DNA of 24,752 bases from an uncultured Oxalobacteraceae bacterium (GTDB lineage Bacteria > Pseudomonadota > Gammaproteobacteria > Burkholderiales > Burkholderiaceae), in NCBI GenBank assembly GCA_946480015.1, contig CAMLIL010000088.1, positions 1-24,752 of the forward strand, read 5' to 3'. Both the position numbers and the translations under genes were made by a program. Position 1 is the stretch's first letter; the number at the start of each line of letters is the position of its first letter. The notes below the pieces were generated by a model, which made no database searches, was not told the DNA's origin, and was given only the letters and a program-made list of their open reading frames with translations. Shown here piece by piece: positions 1 through 9,117 of this stretch.

Positions 1-751
1 TGCCCTGGAAGGTGTGGGCATCGGTCAGGCCGCCGTTCGATTGCATGAATTGCAGATTGACGGTGGGAATCTGTTCGGCCACCTGGTCGACATAGCGCCG
101 CAGGATCGGCGACAGGTAGGCGTCGACGACGGTGGTGTCGCCACGCGCGACCAGCTTCATCAGCGGGCTGACATGGTGCGATACCGACACCTGGGTAAAG
201 CCGATCTCGCGCGCGATGGCGGCCGCCTGCGCCTCATGCCGGGTATAGCGGTAGCCGTGCATGAACACGATGGCCAGCGAGCGCATGCCGCGCCCGTACA
301 GTTCCTGCAGCGCGGCGCGGGTGGCGGCGCCATCGAGTGCGCGCACCACCTCGCCGTGCGCGCCGATGCGCTCGTCGATCTCGATGACTTCGCCGTACAG
401 CAGTTCGGGCAGCACGATGTGGCGCTCGAACAGGCGCGGACGGTTTTGGTAAGCTATGCGCAAGGCGTCGCGAAAGCCGCGCGTGATCGCCAGCGCGGTC
501 GGTTCGCCCTTGCGCTCGAGCAGCGCGTTGGTGGCCACCGTCGTGCCCATCTTCACCGCCTCGATCCGCTCGACCGGCACCGGTTCGCCATCGGCCAGTC
601 CGAGCACGCGGCGGATGCCGGCAATGGCGGCGTCGCGATAATGTTCGGGATTTTCCGACAACAGTTTTTGGGTGACTACCTGGCCATCCGGCCGGCGCGC
701 TACGATGTCCGTGAAAGTGCCGCCCCGATCGATCCAGAATTGCCAATCCAT
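1..751 (-). CDS. Hydantoinase / 5-oxoprolinase family protein, N-terminal part (runs off left edge)
   Basis: ATP-dependent opening of a cyclic amide ring such as 5-oxoproline is the family reaction. The 250 visible residues are the N-terminal hydantoinase A domain: the chain opens [17 protein letters not shown], with the DRGGTFTD phosphate-binding motif at residues 8-15. [16 protein letters not shown] follows near residue 75 and a QSNGGLTD segment lies close to the window edge. The sequence resembles full-length 5-oxoprolinases of about 1200 residues more than short HyuA subunits, but the rest is outside the window. The ATG at 751-749 follows an AGGAAAG ribosome site at good spacing. The gene is divergent from nnr, with a 107-nt gap; a TACAAT -10-like box on the minus strand (806-801) lies in that gap without a good -35. 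The family is clear; the exact substrate is not. Confidence 0.92.
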   Translation of the reverse strand, partial: MDWQFWIDRGGTFTDIVARRPDGQVVTQKLLSENPEHYRDAAIAGIRRVLGLADGEPVPVERIEAVKMGTTVATNALLERKGEPTALAITRGFRDALRIAYQNRPRLFERHIVLPELLYGEVIEIDERIGAHGEVVRALDGAATRAALQELYGRGMRSLAIVFMHGYRYTRHEAQAAAIAREIGFTQVSVSHHVSPLMKLVARGDTTVVDAYLSPILRRYVDQVAEQIPTVNLQFMQSNGGLTDAHTFQG

Positions 752-858
752 GTGCTTTCCTCGAGCGTGTGTGGTTGGTGCGGGCCATCCGCGCGTGCGC
801 ATTGTAGCCAACCACCGTTAAAAATGGCGCAACATTGACAGAATTGGACAGGCACATC

Positions 859-2328
859 ATGCATTCCTTATACAGCGTCGCGCAGATCCGCGGCATCGAA
901 CGCGCGGCCTGCGCCCAGTTGCCGCCGGGCGCGCTGATGCAGCGCGCCGGCCAGGCCGCCGCCAACGCCGCGCTGGCCCTGCTCGAAGGCGGCAGCGGCC
1001 CGGTGCTGGTGCTGGCCGGTCCCGGCAACAACGGCGGCGATGCGCTGGAAGCGGCCGCCAACCTGTGCCAGGCCGGAGTCGAGGTAGCGCTGATCCATGT
1101 GCCCGGGGCGGAGCGCTCGCCCGAGGCGGCCCATGCGCTGGCGCGCGCCCAGGCCAGCGCTGCCCGCTTCATCGATGCGCCTGAAGACGAACCCGGCTGG
1201 GTGCTGGCGATCGACGGCCTGTTCGGCATCGGCCTGGGCCGCCCGCTGGACGGGCGCGCGCGCGCACTCGTGCTGGCCGTCTCGGGCGCCGGCCGTCCGG
1301 TGCTGGCGCTGGACGTGCCCAGCGGGCTGGACGCCGACACCGGCGCGGTCATCGGCCCGGACGGCGTTGCCATGGACGCCAGCCACACCATTACCTTTAT
1401 CGCCGACAAGCCCGGCCTGCATACCTGCGAGGGGCGCGACTACGCGGGCACGGTCCAGGTCGCGCCGCTGGACATTCCCGCCGCCCTGCTGCCGCCGGCC
1501 GAAGCCCGGCTGGGCGAAGCGGCGCTGTTTCGCGCGCATCTGGCGCCGCGCCGCCACGCCAGCCACAAGGGCAGCTTCGGCGACGTCGCCATCGTGGGCG
1601 CGGCGCAGGGCATGGTGGGCGCGGCCGTGCTGGCGGCGCGCGCCGCCCTGTTTTCGGGCGCCGGCCGTGTGTTCGCCGCGACCATCGATCGCGCACCACC
1701 GTACGACCCGCTCCATCCCGAAATCATGTTTCGCGACGCGGCCGGCTTCGCCAACCCCGCCGCGGTGCTGGTGCTCGGGCCCGGCATGGGCGATTCGGCG
1801 CTGGCCATGCAGGTGCTGGCCAAGGCGCTGGCCGGCAGCGCGCCGCTGGTGCTCGATGCCGATGCGCTCAACCTGGTCGCCGCCACCATCGACCTGCAGC
1901 AGCGCCTGTCCGGGCGCGCCGCACCGGCCATCCTGACCCCGCATCCGCTGGAGGCGGCCCGCCTCCTGGGCGTGACGGCAACCGTCATCCAGCACGACCG
2001 CCTGGCCGCGGCGCGCGAACTGGCGGCGCGCTTTGACGCCATCGCCGTGCTCAAGGGGTCGGGCAGCGTGATCGCCGCCCCGGATGGCGCCGTGGTGATC
2101 AATCCCACCGGCAACCCGGGCTTGGCCACGGGCGGTACCGGCGACGTCCTGGCCGGCCTGTGCGGCAGCCTGCTGGCGCAAGGCTGGCCGCAATGGCAGG
2201 CGGCGATCGGCGCGGTCTGGCTGCACGGCGCCGCGGCCGACCGGCTGGTCGCGCAAGGCATCGGCCCGGCCGGTCTGACGGCCGGTGAATTGCCTCCGGC
2301 AATCCGCCAATTGATCAGACATGCCTGA
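859..2328 (+). CDS. nnr: Bifunctional NAD(P)H-hydrate epimerase / ADP-dependent NAD(P)H-hydrate dehydratase
   Basis: Cytosolic metabolite-repair enzyme of 489 residues. The N-terminal YjeF_N domain (about 1-215) interconverts R and S NAD(P)H hydrates and shows GPGNNGGD at 54-61. The C-terminal ribokinase-like YjeF_C domain (about 225-489) dehydrates the S form using ADP and shows NPTGNPGLATGGTGD at 415-429, the nucleotide-binding and catalytic-Asp loop. Both domains are complete and in the usual order for the fused enzyme. I chose ATG 859 because GGACAGG at 846-852 is a reasonable ribosome site six bases upstream; a TTG at 835 would add eight residues but has no such site. The gene is alone on its strand; the next gene starts about 250 nt later. 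No terminator is evident. Confidence 0.96.
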   Translation: MHSLYSVAQIRGIERAACAQLPPGALMQRAGQAAANAALALLEGGSGPVLVLAGPGNNGGDALEAAANLCQAGVEVALIHVPGAERSPEAAHALARAQASAARFIDAPEDEPGWVLAIDGLFGIGLGRPLDGRARALVLAVSGAGRPVLALDVPSGLDADTGAVIGPDGVAMDASHTITFIADKPGLHTCEGRDYAGTVQVAPLDIPAALLPPAEARLGEAALFRAHLAPRRHASHKGSFGDVAIVGAAQGMVGAAVLAARAALFSGAGRVFAATIDRAPPYDPLHPEIMFRDAAGFANPAAVLVLGPGMGDSALAMQVLAKALAGSAPLVLDADALNLVAATIDLQQRLSGRAAPAILTPHPLEAARLLGVTATVIQHDRLAAARELAARFDAIAVLKGSGSVIAAPDGAVVINPTGNPGLATGGTGDVLAGLCGSLLAQGWPQWQAAIGAVWLHGAAADRLVAQGIGPAGLTAGELPPAIRQLIRHA

Positions 2329-2581
2329 AACGCAATGACGTATTCGTAATCAGTATGATTAAAAAACGACGGTACGGGTCCGAATAATCACGCATTTGCT
2401 CGTTTCGGCCTGAGCGCACCGGCAATTGCTCAACCGGATGACTGAATCAAAACGCCTCTTCCACAAAAGTTACAACTACTTACACTACGGAATCGCTGTC
2501 GCGCGGATACATACCACCACCGCCATCGGCAGGATTGACAACAATTACATCACTCGTAGTGAGTTGAGGAGACTTTTTAAA

Positions 2582-5500
2582 ATGCGTGAGAATTCATACG
2601 TGGTATTGCGCCGCAAGCAGATCAGCTACGCCGTGTCGCTGGCGATGGCGTCGCTGATGTCGGGCACCGTGCTGGCCCAGGATCAGAAAGCCGTCGAGGG
2701 CGACGGCGAAGTGACCAAGGTGCTGGTGGTCGGCACCCGGGCGTCGCAGCAAACGGCCATCGACCGCAAGAAGAACGCGGCCACGGCCATGGATTCGATC
2801 ATCGCCGAGGATGTCGGCGCCTTCCCGGACCGTAACGTCGGCGAAGCCATTTCGCGCATTGCCGGCATCGCCCTCGACCGCGGCGACTTCGGCGAAGGCA
2901 TCAACGTGACCGTGCGCGGCAACACGCCCGACCTGACCCGCGTCGAGATCGACGGCCAGGGCGTGCAGGCCGGCGGCGCCGACCTGAACGGCCGTGGCGA
3001 AGGGCGCGGCGTCGAACTGCGCGAACTGTCCTCGGACCTGATCAAGAGCGTCGACGTGGTCAAGGGCTCGACCGCCGACATGACCGAAGGTTCGCTGGGC
3101 GGCGGCATCATCATCAAGACCCGCACCGGCCTGGACTTCAAAAAGCAGTTCCTGTCGGCCCGCGTCAGCGCCGCGCAAAATTCGATCAACAAGAAGGTCA
3201 CTCCCGACCTGAACCTGGTCTTTGCCGACAAGTACCTCGATGGCCGTCTGGGTGTCGTCTTCAACGGCAATATGTCCAAGGCCCAGAACGAGGGCCATTC
3301 GCTCACCGCCGGCGGCTCGAACAACCAGGCCGGTACGATCCGCGCGATAGACTTCGACAATTCGCCCAACAAGACCTTCAGCTACCTGCCCGACCTGCTC
3401 ACCAGGAGCGACGCCAGCGTCGACCAGCAGATGGCCGTGACGAACATGCCGGCCGGCGTGAACAGCTTTGCCGGCACGCCGCGCGAGGTGGTGACCAAGT
3501 CCGCGGCGGCCGCCACCAAGCAGGATTGCTACGCCGCCTTCCCGGCCCTGACGACCGCGCAGCAAAATAGCATTCCGACCGCCAACAACGCGCGCATCTT
3601 CGCCATCACCCAGCGCGGCAACGAACTGCTCAGCTGCCTGAACCAGTGGAACGATTACACGCCCAACGCGATCCGCTACTTCGTCAAGCGCCAGACCGAC
3701 GAGCGCCGCAGCGGCGACCTGCGCTTCGACTTCAAGGTCAACGAGAACCTGACCGTGTACGGCAAGGGCAGCTCGTCCAAGCGCACGGTGGAAGACTACA
3801 TCGGCAGCTACAGCCTGGGCGGCATGAGCAGCAATCCGGCCACCCTCCTGACCACCGCGGGCGTGGTCCCGGCCTTCACCGACAGCGCCGCCGGGGTGCG
3901 CAGCGTCACCCCCGGCTACGGCTACTACCTGTACCCGAGCACGGCGTCGTTCCGCAGCGGCGCCATGCCGGCCCAGGGCGCCGTCGCCAACGTCATTCCC
4001 GGTTCGGTCGTGGTCGACGATGCCCACCACGTGACGAAATACACCATCACCGACGGCTCGGCCGGCGTCGACATGGCCAAGGGCCACATCGACACCAGCG
4101 CCCAGTATTTCCAGACCGGCGGCACCTACCGCAAGGATGGCCTGAAAGCCGAGTTCTTCGTCGGCGACGCCAAGTCCAAGCTGCGCCGCATCGACAAGCG
4201 CGTCCAGGGCATCAACCAGTACTATGGCCAGTCGACCATCAGCGTGCTGCCGGACGGGACTTATACCTACGAGTTCCCGGCCAGCACCACGTTCAACCAG
4301 CTCAACTACGACGCCTACGCACCGCTGATCCAGCAGGCCGCCAGCAAGGCAGTGGCACTGTCGGCAAGCAATACGGTGGCCATTCCGGCCTATACCGCCG
4401 CGCAGAAGCCGCTGGTCACGCCAACGCTCGGCATCCCGCTGCAAAATACCCGCGAGACCGACACCGGCGAGCGCACCGGCAAGCTGGACTTGACCTATTC
4501 GCTGAGCGAGAAGGTCCCGTTCCTGACCAACGTCAAGTTCGGCCTCAAGTACACCGACACCCGCAACAAGTCCTGGTTCACCGGCGGCCAGACCCTGCAG
4601 GACCCGCAGGGCAACTTCGGCACCGCCGGCTATGTGCCGGGCGTGTATCTGCCCAACATTAACCTGCGCAGCAGCATCATCGGTTGCCAGGACACCCCGG
4701 GCTCGCTCGGCGCCGGCGGGCAGAAGTGCGACTACGGCTATGTGCCGAGCGCGAACCCCGCCACCGCCCTGCAAGGCCAGATGGTGCTCACGCCCGACGC
4801 TTACAAGAACCTGATCGCGCAAAGCCTGGTGGTGGCGCCGAACGCCCAGTTCTACCACGGCGCGAAAGACCGGCCGGACAATATGCTCAACGGCTGGTAC
4901 ACCCTCGACATCGACAAGTTCTATGCGCTCTCCGGCATCCCGAACTACAACCTCGACTGCCTGAAGTCCTGCACCGCCAGCGATGGCAAGACCTACGACC
5001 AGCCCTACGAAGCCTTCCGCGAAAAGACCACGGCCGGTTACCTGATGACCGAGTTCGAATTCGACCGCCTGCCCTTCACCAGCATGGCCCTGCCGTTCGG
5101 CATGGAACTGTCGGGCAATGCCGGCGTGCGCTATGTGAAGGTCAATGCCACCGGTTCCGGCTTCATGACTTTCACGACGATCCGCAAGACCGCCAACTAC
5201 GACCCGGCCAACCCGACCGCGGCCGGCGGCACCGTCACCTCGGTGCTGCGCAAGAACACCTCGCTGTCCAGCGACACCACCGATCTCATGCCGATCTATA
5301 ACCTGGCGCTGTGGATGGTCCCCAACCAGCTGGTCCTGCGCTACAACCAGGCCAAGACCATCGCCCGTCCCGGCATCTCGCGCATGCTGCCTTCGGCCTC
5401 GTGCACCTACGACGAACGGCTGGTGGATGTGGAGGACGGCGACGGCAGCGAGCGCGATCAGCGCTGCAGCGGCGTGATGGGCAATCCCGGCCTGAAGCCT

Positions 5501-6289
5501 TTCACCAACATCAACCGCAACCTGAGCCTTGAATGGTATGTCAACAAGGACACCATGTTCTCGGCCGCCGCGTTCAAGCAGGCCGGGCGCATCGGCGCCG
5601 GCACCCTGCGCGTCACCAAGCTCAATCAGCATCCGTTTGCCGGCTCCGACGCGGTCGATCCCGTCACCGGCGTTGCGCTCAAGGACCTGCAATTTACCTA
5701 CGACCAGTGGGAAAACCAGCCGGCCACGACCCGCACCGGTGTCGAACTCGGTACCAAGACCGCGTTCACCTTCCTGCCATGGTTCCTGCGCTATACCGGC
5801 CTGGATGCGAACTACACCCGCAACAAGTCCACCAGCTCCGCCGCCAGCTCGCGCGACCTGCTGACGGGCGAATCGCTGCCGGTGCCGTTCGAGCCGAAGT
5901 ACTCGTACAACGCCTCGCTGTGGTACGACGACGGCGCCTTCTCGGCCCGCATCGCCCTGCAGGTGGTGGCGCCGGTATTCAGCTGCATCTCGCCATGCTC
6001 GGGCACCGCGGTGAACAACTTCCCGGCCGATGGCGCGGTCAACTGGCGCGTGCCGTACAACCCCGGTTCGCCGGTGTTTACCAACATCACCCGCTTCGTC
6101 GACGCCAAGATGGCTTACCGCTTCCGCAACGGCATCGAGATTTTTGCCGAAGGCCGCAATCTGAACCTGTCGCGCCGCACCACCGGCACGGGCGGCTATG
6201 CCAACTTCGCCGATGGCACGCCGAACGTCCTGGCCGACGCGTTCTACGGAAGCCGCATCATGATCGGTGCCAACTTCCGGATGCAATAA
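2582..6289 (+). CDS. TonB-dependent outer-membrane receptor
   Basis: Outer-membrane active transporter of 1235 residues, energised by TonB-ExbBD; substrate unknown. A signal peptide occupies about 1-32 (hydrophobic 16-31, ending VLA). A TonB-box-like stretch EVTKVLVVG lies at 43-51, followed by the plug (NVGEAISRIAGIALDRG, then the FGEGINVTVRG region) and a long beta-barrel ending GSRIMIGANFRMQ. Several predicted loops carry close cysteine pairs (CLKSC, CISPC), and two longer loops each have a spaced pair. The size and plug style fit the long receptors common in Oxalobacteraceae, Xanthomonas and Caulobacter, many of which import oligosaccharides. ATG 2582 is preferred because GAGGAGA (2566-2572) precedes it and a signal peptide follows. 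The open frame extends back to a TTG at 2426, but those 52 residues look like untranslated leader. I see no convincing promoter in 2329-2581. The SEL1 gene follows after 2 nt. Confidence 0.93.
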   Translation: MRENSYVVLRRKQISYAVSLAMASLMSGTVLAQDQKAVEGDGEVTKVLVVGTRASQQTAIDRKKNAATAMDSIIAEDVGAFPDRNVGEAISRIAGIALDRGDFGEGINVTVRGNTPDLTRVEIDGQGVQAGGADLNGRGEGRGVELRELSSDLIKSVDVVKGSTADMTEGSLGGGIIIKTRTGLDFKKQFLSARVSAAQNSINKKVTPDLNLVFADKYLDGRLGVVFNGNMSKAQNEGHSLTAGGSNNQAGTIRAIDFDNSPNKTFSYLPDLLTRSDASVDQQMAVTNMPAGVNSFAGTPREVVTKSAAAATKQDCYAAFPALTTAQQNSIPTANNARIFAITQRGNELLSCLNQWNDYTPNAIRYFVKRQTDERRSGDLRFDFKVNENLTVYGKGSSSKRTVEDYIGSYSLGGMSSNPATLLTTAGVVPAFTDSAAGVRSVTPGYGYYLYPSTASFRSGAMPAQGAVANVIPGSVVVDDAHHVTKYTITDGSAGVDMAKGHIDTSAQYFQTGGTYRKDGLKAEFFVGDAKSKLRRIDKRVQGINQYYGQSTISVLPDGTYTYEFPASTTFNQLNYDAYAPLIQQAASKAVALSASNTVAIPAYTAAQKPLVTPTLGIPLQNTRETDTGERTGKLDLTYSLSEKVPFLTNVKFGLKYTDTRNKSWFTGGQTLQDPQGNFGTAGYVPGVYLPNINLRSSIIGCQDTPGSLGAGGQKCDYGYVPSANPATALQGQMVLTPDAYKNLIAQSLVVAPNAQFYHGAKDRPDNMLNGWYTLDIDKFYALSGIPNYNLDCLKSCTASDGKTYDQPYEAFREKTTAGYLMTEFEFDRLPFTSMALPFGMELSGNAGVRYVKVNATGSGFMTFTTIRKTANYDPANPTAAGGTVTSVLRKNTSLSSDTTDLMPIYNLALWMVPNQLVLRYNQAKTIARPGISRMLPSASCTYDERLVDVEDGDGSERDQRCSGVMGNPGLKPFTNINRNLSLEWYVNKDTMFSAAAFKQAGRIGAGTLRVTKLNQHPFAGSDAVDPVTGVALKDLQFTYDQWENQPATTRTGVELGTKTAFTFLPWFLRYTGLDANYTRNKSTSSAASSRDLLTGESLPVPFEPKYSYNASLWYDDGAFSARIALQVVAPVFSCISPCSGTAVNNFPADGAVNWRVPYNPGSPVFTNITRFVDAKMAYRFRNGIEIFAEGRNLNLSRRTTGTGGYANFADGTPNVLADAFYGSRIMIGANFRMQ

Positions 6290-6291
6290 GC

Positions 6292-7770
6292 ATGCGGCCG
6301 CATACCGCGACAAGCATCGCGCTGGCGGCCGCGATCCTGTGCGCCGCCGCCCTGCCGGCGGCCGCGCAGGCTCCGGCGGCGGCCGCGCAGGGGGCCACCC
6401 CGGCGCAGGAGATTTCCGTCGTCACGGTGCTCGGGCGCCTGGCGCCCAAACGGGCCGGCGCCACCATACGCCGGATCGACCGGTCCTCGGCATCGTCGTG
6501 CGCGTTCGACTTTACCGCGTCGGCGCAGGCGATGATCGACGAGTACATGGACCACTTCCACGGCCGCGCGCGCGACAACGACGGCAACGAAGCGCAACCG
6601 GTGCAGGAAGGCGAGGAAGCGCCCGAAACCAGCTTCCGCGACACCAGCCCGTATGGCGACGCCGCCAACGACAAGGTGGTGCTGCCGGCCGGATGCACCA
6701 AGGGCGACCGCGCGGCAGCGGCGGGCCGCAACTACATCGCCCGCAAGGACAAGACGCTCGACCGCGCGTTCGCCCTGTACGACAAGGGCGACTTCGCCGG
6801 CGCCATGGAACAGTTCAAGACCGCGTACAAGACCGTGGGCTGGGACGAGGCGGCGCTGATGCTGGGCGATATGTACCTGAACGGCGAAGGCGTCAAGCCG
6901 GACTTGGCGCAGGCGGCGGCCTGGTACACCAGGCTGGCCAATGCACGCACCGTCCCCGCGCACATGGCCGCCTACAATCCGGCCAACCCGGAAGCGGCGC
7001 CGCCGCGCGTGCAGGCCCAGCTGCGCCTGGCCGGAATGGCCATGCAGGGCGCCGGCGTGCCCAAGGATGCGGCCGCCGCACGCCGCTACTATGCCGACGC
7101 CGAACGCCTGAACTACATCCCGGCGCGCTATACGCTGGGCCGCATGCTGCTGGGCGGTGTGGGCGGCGACGCCAACCCGCGCGAAGGCGAGCGCCTGCTG
7201 GCCAGCGCGGCCGAGTACGGGTATGCGCCGGCCCAGTGGGCGCTGGCGCGGGCTTACGATGAAGGTGGCGCGCTGGCGCGCGATGGGGCCAAAGCCCTGG
7301 GCTGGTACCAGCAGGCCGCCTTCAATCCCAAGCCGGACAGCCATAAGCCGCACGCGCTGCTGGCGCTGGCGCGCATGTACGACCAGGGCGGCGCGGGCGC
7401 GCCCGATCCGGCCAAGGCGCTGGCCTTCTACAAGGCCTCCGCCGTGGCCGGCCATCCGGAAGCGCAGAATGCGCTGGCGACCTACTTCTACGAGGGCAAT
7501 CAGGTCGCCAAGGACCTGGCCATCGCCCGCAAGCTGTTCATCGCGGCGGCCAGCCAGGGCCAGGCCGATGCCATGGCCAATGCCGGCGTGATGCTGTTCA
7601 AGGGCGAAGGCGGCGCGGCCGATCCGGTGCAGTCGTATGTGTGGCTGCGCCTGGCCGAAAAGGTCGGCAACCAGCAGGCCGCGCCGATGGCGGCCCTGGT
7701 GGCCAGGCGGCTCACCGAGGCCCAGCGCAGCCAGGCCGAGGCCGTGCTCAATCCGAAGCCGAAAGGTTAG
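6292..7770 (+). CDS. Secreted SEL1-like repeat (TPR-like) protein linked to the TonB receptor
   Basis: Predicted periplasmic protein of 492 residues. The signal peptide is 1-25 (ending PAAAQA). Residues about 155-480 are SEL1-type repeats, alpha-helical pairs with signatures such as AALMLGDMYLNGEGVKPDLAQAA, ARYTLGRMLLGGVGGD and EAQNALATYFYEGNQVAKD. These solenoids usually bind other proteins. Between signal and repeats there is a linker with ISVVTVLGRLAPKR at 41-54, which resembles a TonB box, and two cysteines (70 and 135) that could form a disulfide. The ATG lies 2 nt after the receptor's stop codon, so the two are surely co-transcribed, and the protein may be a periplasmic partner of the receptor (inference). 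The stop codon overlaps the end of convergent ybbA by 3 nt. No enzymatic motif is seen. Confidence 0.88.
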   Translation: MRPHTATSIALAAAILCAAALPAAAQAPAAAAQGATPAQEISVVTVLGRLAPKRAGATIRRIDRSSASSCAFDFTASAQAMIDEYMDHFHGRARDNDGNEAQPVQEGEEAPETSFRDTSPYGDAANDKVVLPAGCTKGDRAAAAGRNYIARKDKTLDRAFALYDKGDFAGAMEQFKTAYKTVGWDEAALMLGDMYLNGEGVKPDLAQAAAWYTRLANARTVPAHMAAYNPANPEAAPPRVQAQLRLAGMAMQGAGVPKDAAAARRYYADAERLNYIPARYTLGRMLLGGVGGDANPREGERLLASAAEYGYAPAQWALARAYDEGGALARDGAKALGWYQQAAFNPKPDSHKPHALLALARMYDQGGAGAPDPAKALAFYKASAVAGHPEAQNALATYFYEGNQVAKDLAIARKLFIAAASQGQADAMANAGVMLFKGEGGAADPVQSYVWLRLAEKVGNQQAAPMAALVARRLTEAQRSQAEAVLNPKPKG

Positions 7771-8489
7771 ACAAGCCGGCCGGCGGCGATGGTAATGGTG
7801 CGCGCGCAGCGCTGCGCCATTGCCGTGTCGTGGGTCACCAGCACCAGGGTGGAGCCGCGTTCGCGGTTCAGTTCGAACATCAGCGCGATGACCGCTTCGC
7901 CGGTGGCCGCGTCCAGGCTGCCGGTCGGTTCGTCGGCGAACAGCAGCGGCGGCTGCGGCACGAAGGCGCGCGCCAGCGCCACCCGCTGCTGCTCGCCGCC
8001 GGACAGGGTTTTCGGATAGTGGTGCAGACGGCTGCCCAGGCCGACCCGCTCGAGCATGGCGGCGGCCTGCGCGCGCGTACCCGCCTCGCCGCGCAGTTCC
8101 AGCGGCAGCATGACGTTTTCCAGCGCCGTCAGGTGCCCCAGCAGCTGGAAGGACTGGAACACGAAGCCCAGCTTTTCCTTGCGCAGGCGCGCCCGTCCAT
8201 CCTCATCGAGGGCAAAAATATCCACGCCGTCGAGCAGCACTTTGCCGCTGCTGGGCAGGTCCAGCCCGGCCAGCAGACCGAGCAAGGTCGACTTGCCGGA
8301 ACCGGACGCGCCCACAATGGCGAGCGTCTCGGCCGCTTGCACGGTAAAATCGATATCGTGCAGGATGGCCAGTTCGCCACTTGCATCGGCAACGCGCCTG
8401 GACAGCCCGATCACTTCGATCGCCGCGGACGCCTGCCGGCCGGCCCCGCCGGGGATCTTGCGATTGGAAGTTTCAGGAATGTCACGCAT
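7767..8489 (-). CDS. ybbA: ABC transporter ATP-binding protein, YbbA/LolD-like
   Basis: ATPase subunit of 240 residues with all the motifs: Walker A GASGSGKS (60-67), Q-loop Q112, signature LSGGE (162-166), Walker B LLFADE (182-187) and switch His220. The class is the YbbA/LolD/MacB type, whose partners are FtsX-like permeases that move lipids or peptides out of the inner membrane. Divergent pairing with a tesA-type gene is the same arrangement as in E. coli, which supports the name. No permease gene lies next to it in the window, so its partner is unknown. The gene is tightly boxed in: its TAA overlaps the SEL1 stop codon, and its ATG shares CATG (8487-8490) with the tesA start. The ribosome site is weak. 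The first 20 residues are not conserved-looking, so the true start could be slightly downstream. Confidence 0.93.
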   Translation of the reverse strand: MRDIPETSNRKIPGGAGRQASAAIEVIGLSRRVADASGELAILHDIDFTVQAAETLAIVGASGSGKSTLLGLLAGLDLPSSGKVLLDGVDIFALDEDGRARLRKEKLGFVFQSFQLLGHLTALENVMLPLELRGEAGTRAQAAAMLERVGLGSRLHHYPKTLSGGEQQRVALARAFVPQPPLLFADEPTGSLDAATGEAVIALMFELNRERGSTLVLVTHDTAMAQRCARTITIAAGRLV

Positions 8490-9117
8490 GCTGGTTCATT
8501 TCAAAAAGTGGGCGATCTGCGGCCTGCTGATGCTGGCCGCCTCGGCGAGCGCCTATTCTGCACCAAAAACCGTGCTGGTGCTGGGCGATAGCCTGTCGGC
8601 CGAGTACGGCCTGGCGCGCGGCGCCGGCTGGGTCGCCCTGCTCGAACAAAAGCTCCGGGCCGAAAAGATCGACGCGGCCGTGGTCAACGCCAGCATCAGC
8701 GGCGAGACCACCAGCGGCGGCAGGAGCCGCCTGCCGGCCCTGCTCAGGCAGCACAAGCCGGATATCGTGGTCATCGAACTGGGCGCCAACGATGGCCTGC
8801 GCGGCTTGCCGGTGCCGGCCGCCGAAGCCAATCTGCGCGCGATGGTCGATCTGTCCTACGCCAGCAAGGCCAAGGTCCTGCTGGTGGGCATGCGCATGCC
8901 GGCCAATTACGGGCGCGCCTATACCGACAGCTTTTACGCCATGTACGGCGCGCTGGCCAGGCAGTTCAAGGCGCCGCTGGTGCCCTTCATGCTCGACGGC
9001 GTGGCCGACAAGCCGGCCCTGTTTCAAGGCGACCGGCTGCATCCCAGCGCCGCTGCGCATCCGATTATCCTGGCCAATATTTGGCCGCAATTTTCCGCCC
9101 TGATCAAAACCCGATGA
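8488..9117 (+). CDS. tesA: TesA-like SGNH/GDSL arylesterase / lysophospholipase
   Basis: Periplasmic serine esterase of 209 residues. The signal peptide is about 1-25 (hydrophobic 8-22, ending AYSA). The four SGNH blocks are present: GDSLS with nucleophile Ser35, Gly72 in ASISGETTSGG, Asn101 in LGANDG, and Asp182/His185 in DRLHP. Family members hydrolyse aryl esters, acyl-CoA thioesters and lysophospholipids; which is physiological here is unknown. I chose ATG 8488 because AGGA at 8475-8478 sits nine bases upstream. The ATG at 8479 touches that ribosome site. The start overlaps the ybbA start by 2 nt on the other strand, so its promoter must lie inside ybbA. It overlaps mnmH by ATGA. Confidence 0.94.
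   Translation: MLVHFKKWAICGLLMLAASASAYSAPKTVLVLGDSLSAEYGLARGAGWVALLEQKLRAEKIDAAVVNASISGETTSGGRSRLPALLRQHKPDIVVIELGANDGLRGLPVPAAEANLRAMVDLSYASKAKVLLVGMRMPANYGRAYTDSFYAMYGALARQFKAPLVPFMLDGVADKPALFQGDRLHPSAAAHPIILANIWPQFSALIKTR

Noticed and set aside
835..858. TTG start for nnr
   Set aside because: ATG 859 has a better-spaced GGACAGG; the extra residues do not look like family sequence.
2535..2563. TTGACA as -35 box of the TonB receptor
   Set aside because: The matching -10 position reads TAGTGA, a poor match, and transcription would start inside the ribosome site.
2426..2581. TTG start giving the TonB receptor 52 extra residues
   Set aside because: No ribosome site, and it would bury the signal peptide; ATG 2582 has GAGGAGA and an immediate signal sequence.
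2594..6313. Very long antisense open frame (about 1240 codons) across the TonB receptor
   Set aside because: Its translation is low-complexity and lacks domains; it is a by-product of high-GC codon use in the receptor gene. The same holds for the long antisense frames over nnr, the cytochrome and dsbD.
8479..8487. ATG 8479 as tesA start
   Set aside because: It directly abuts the AGGA ribosome site, whereas ATG 8488 is nine bases away.
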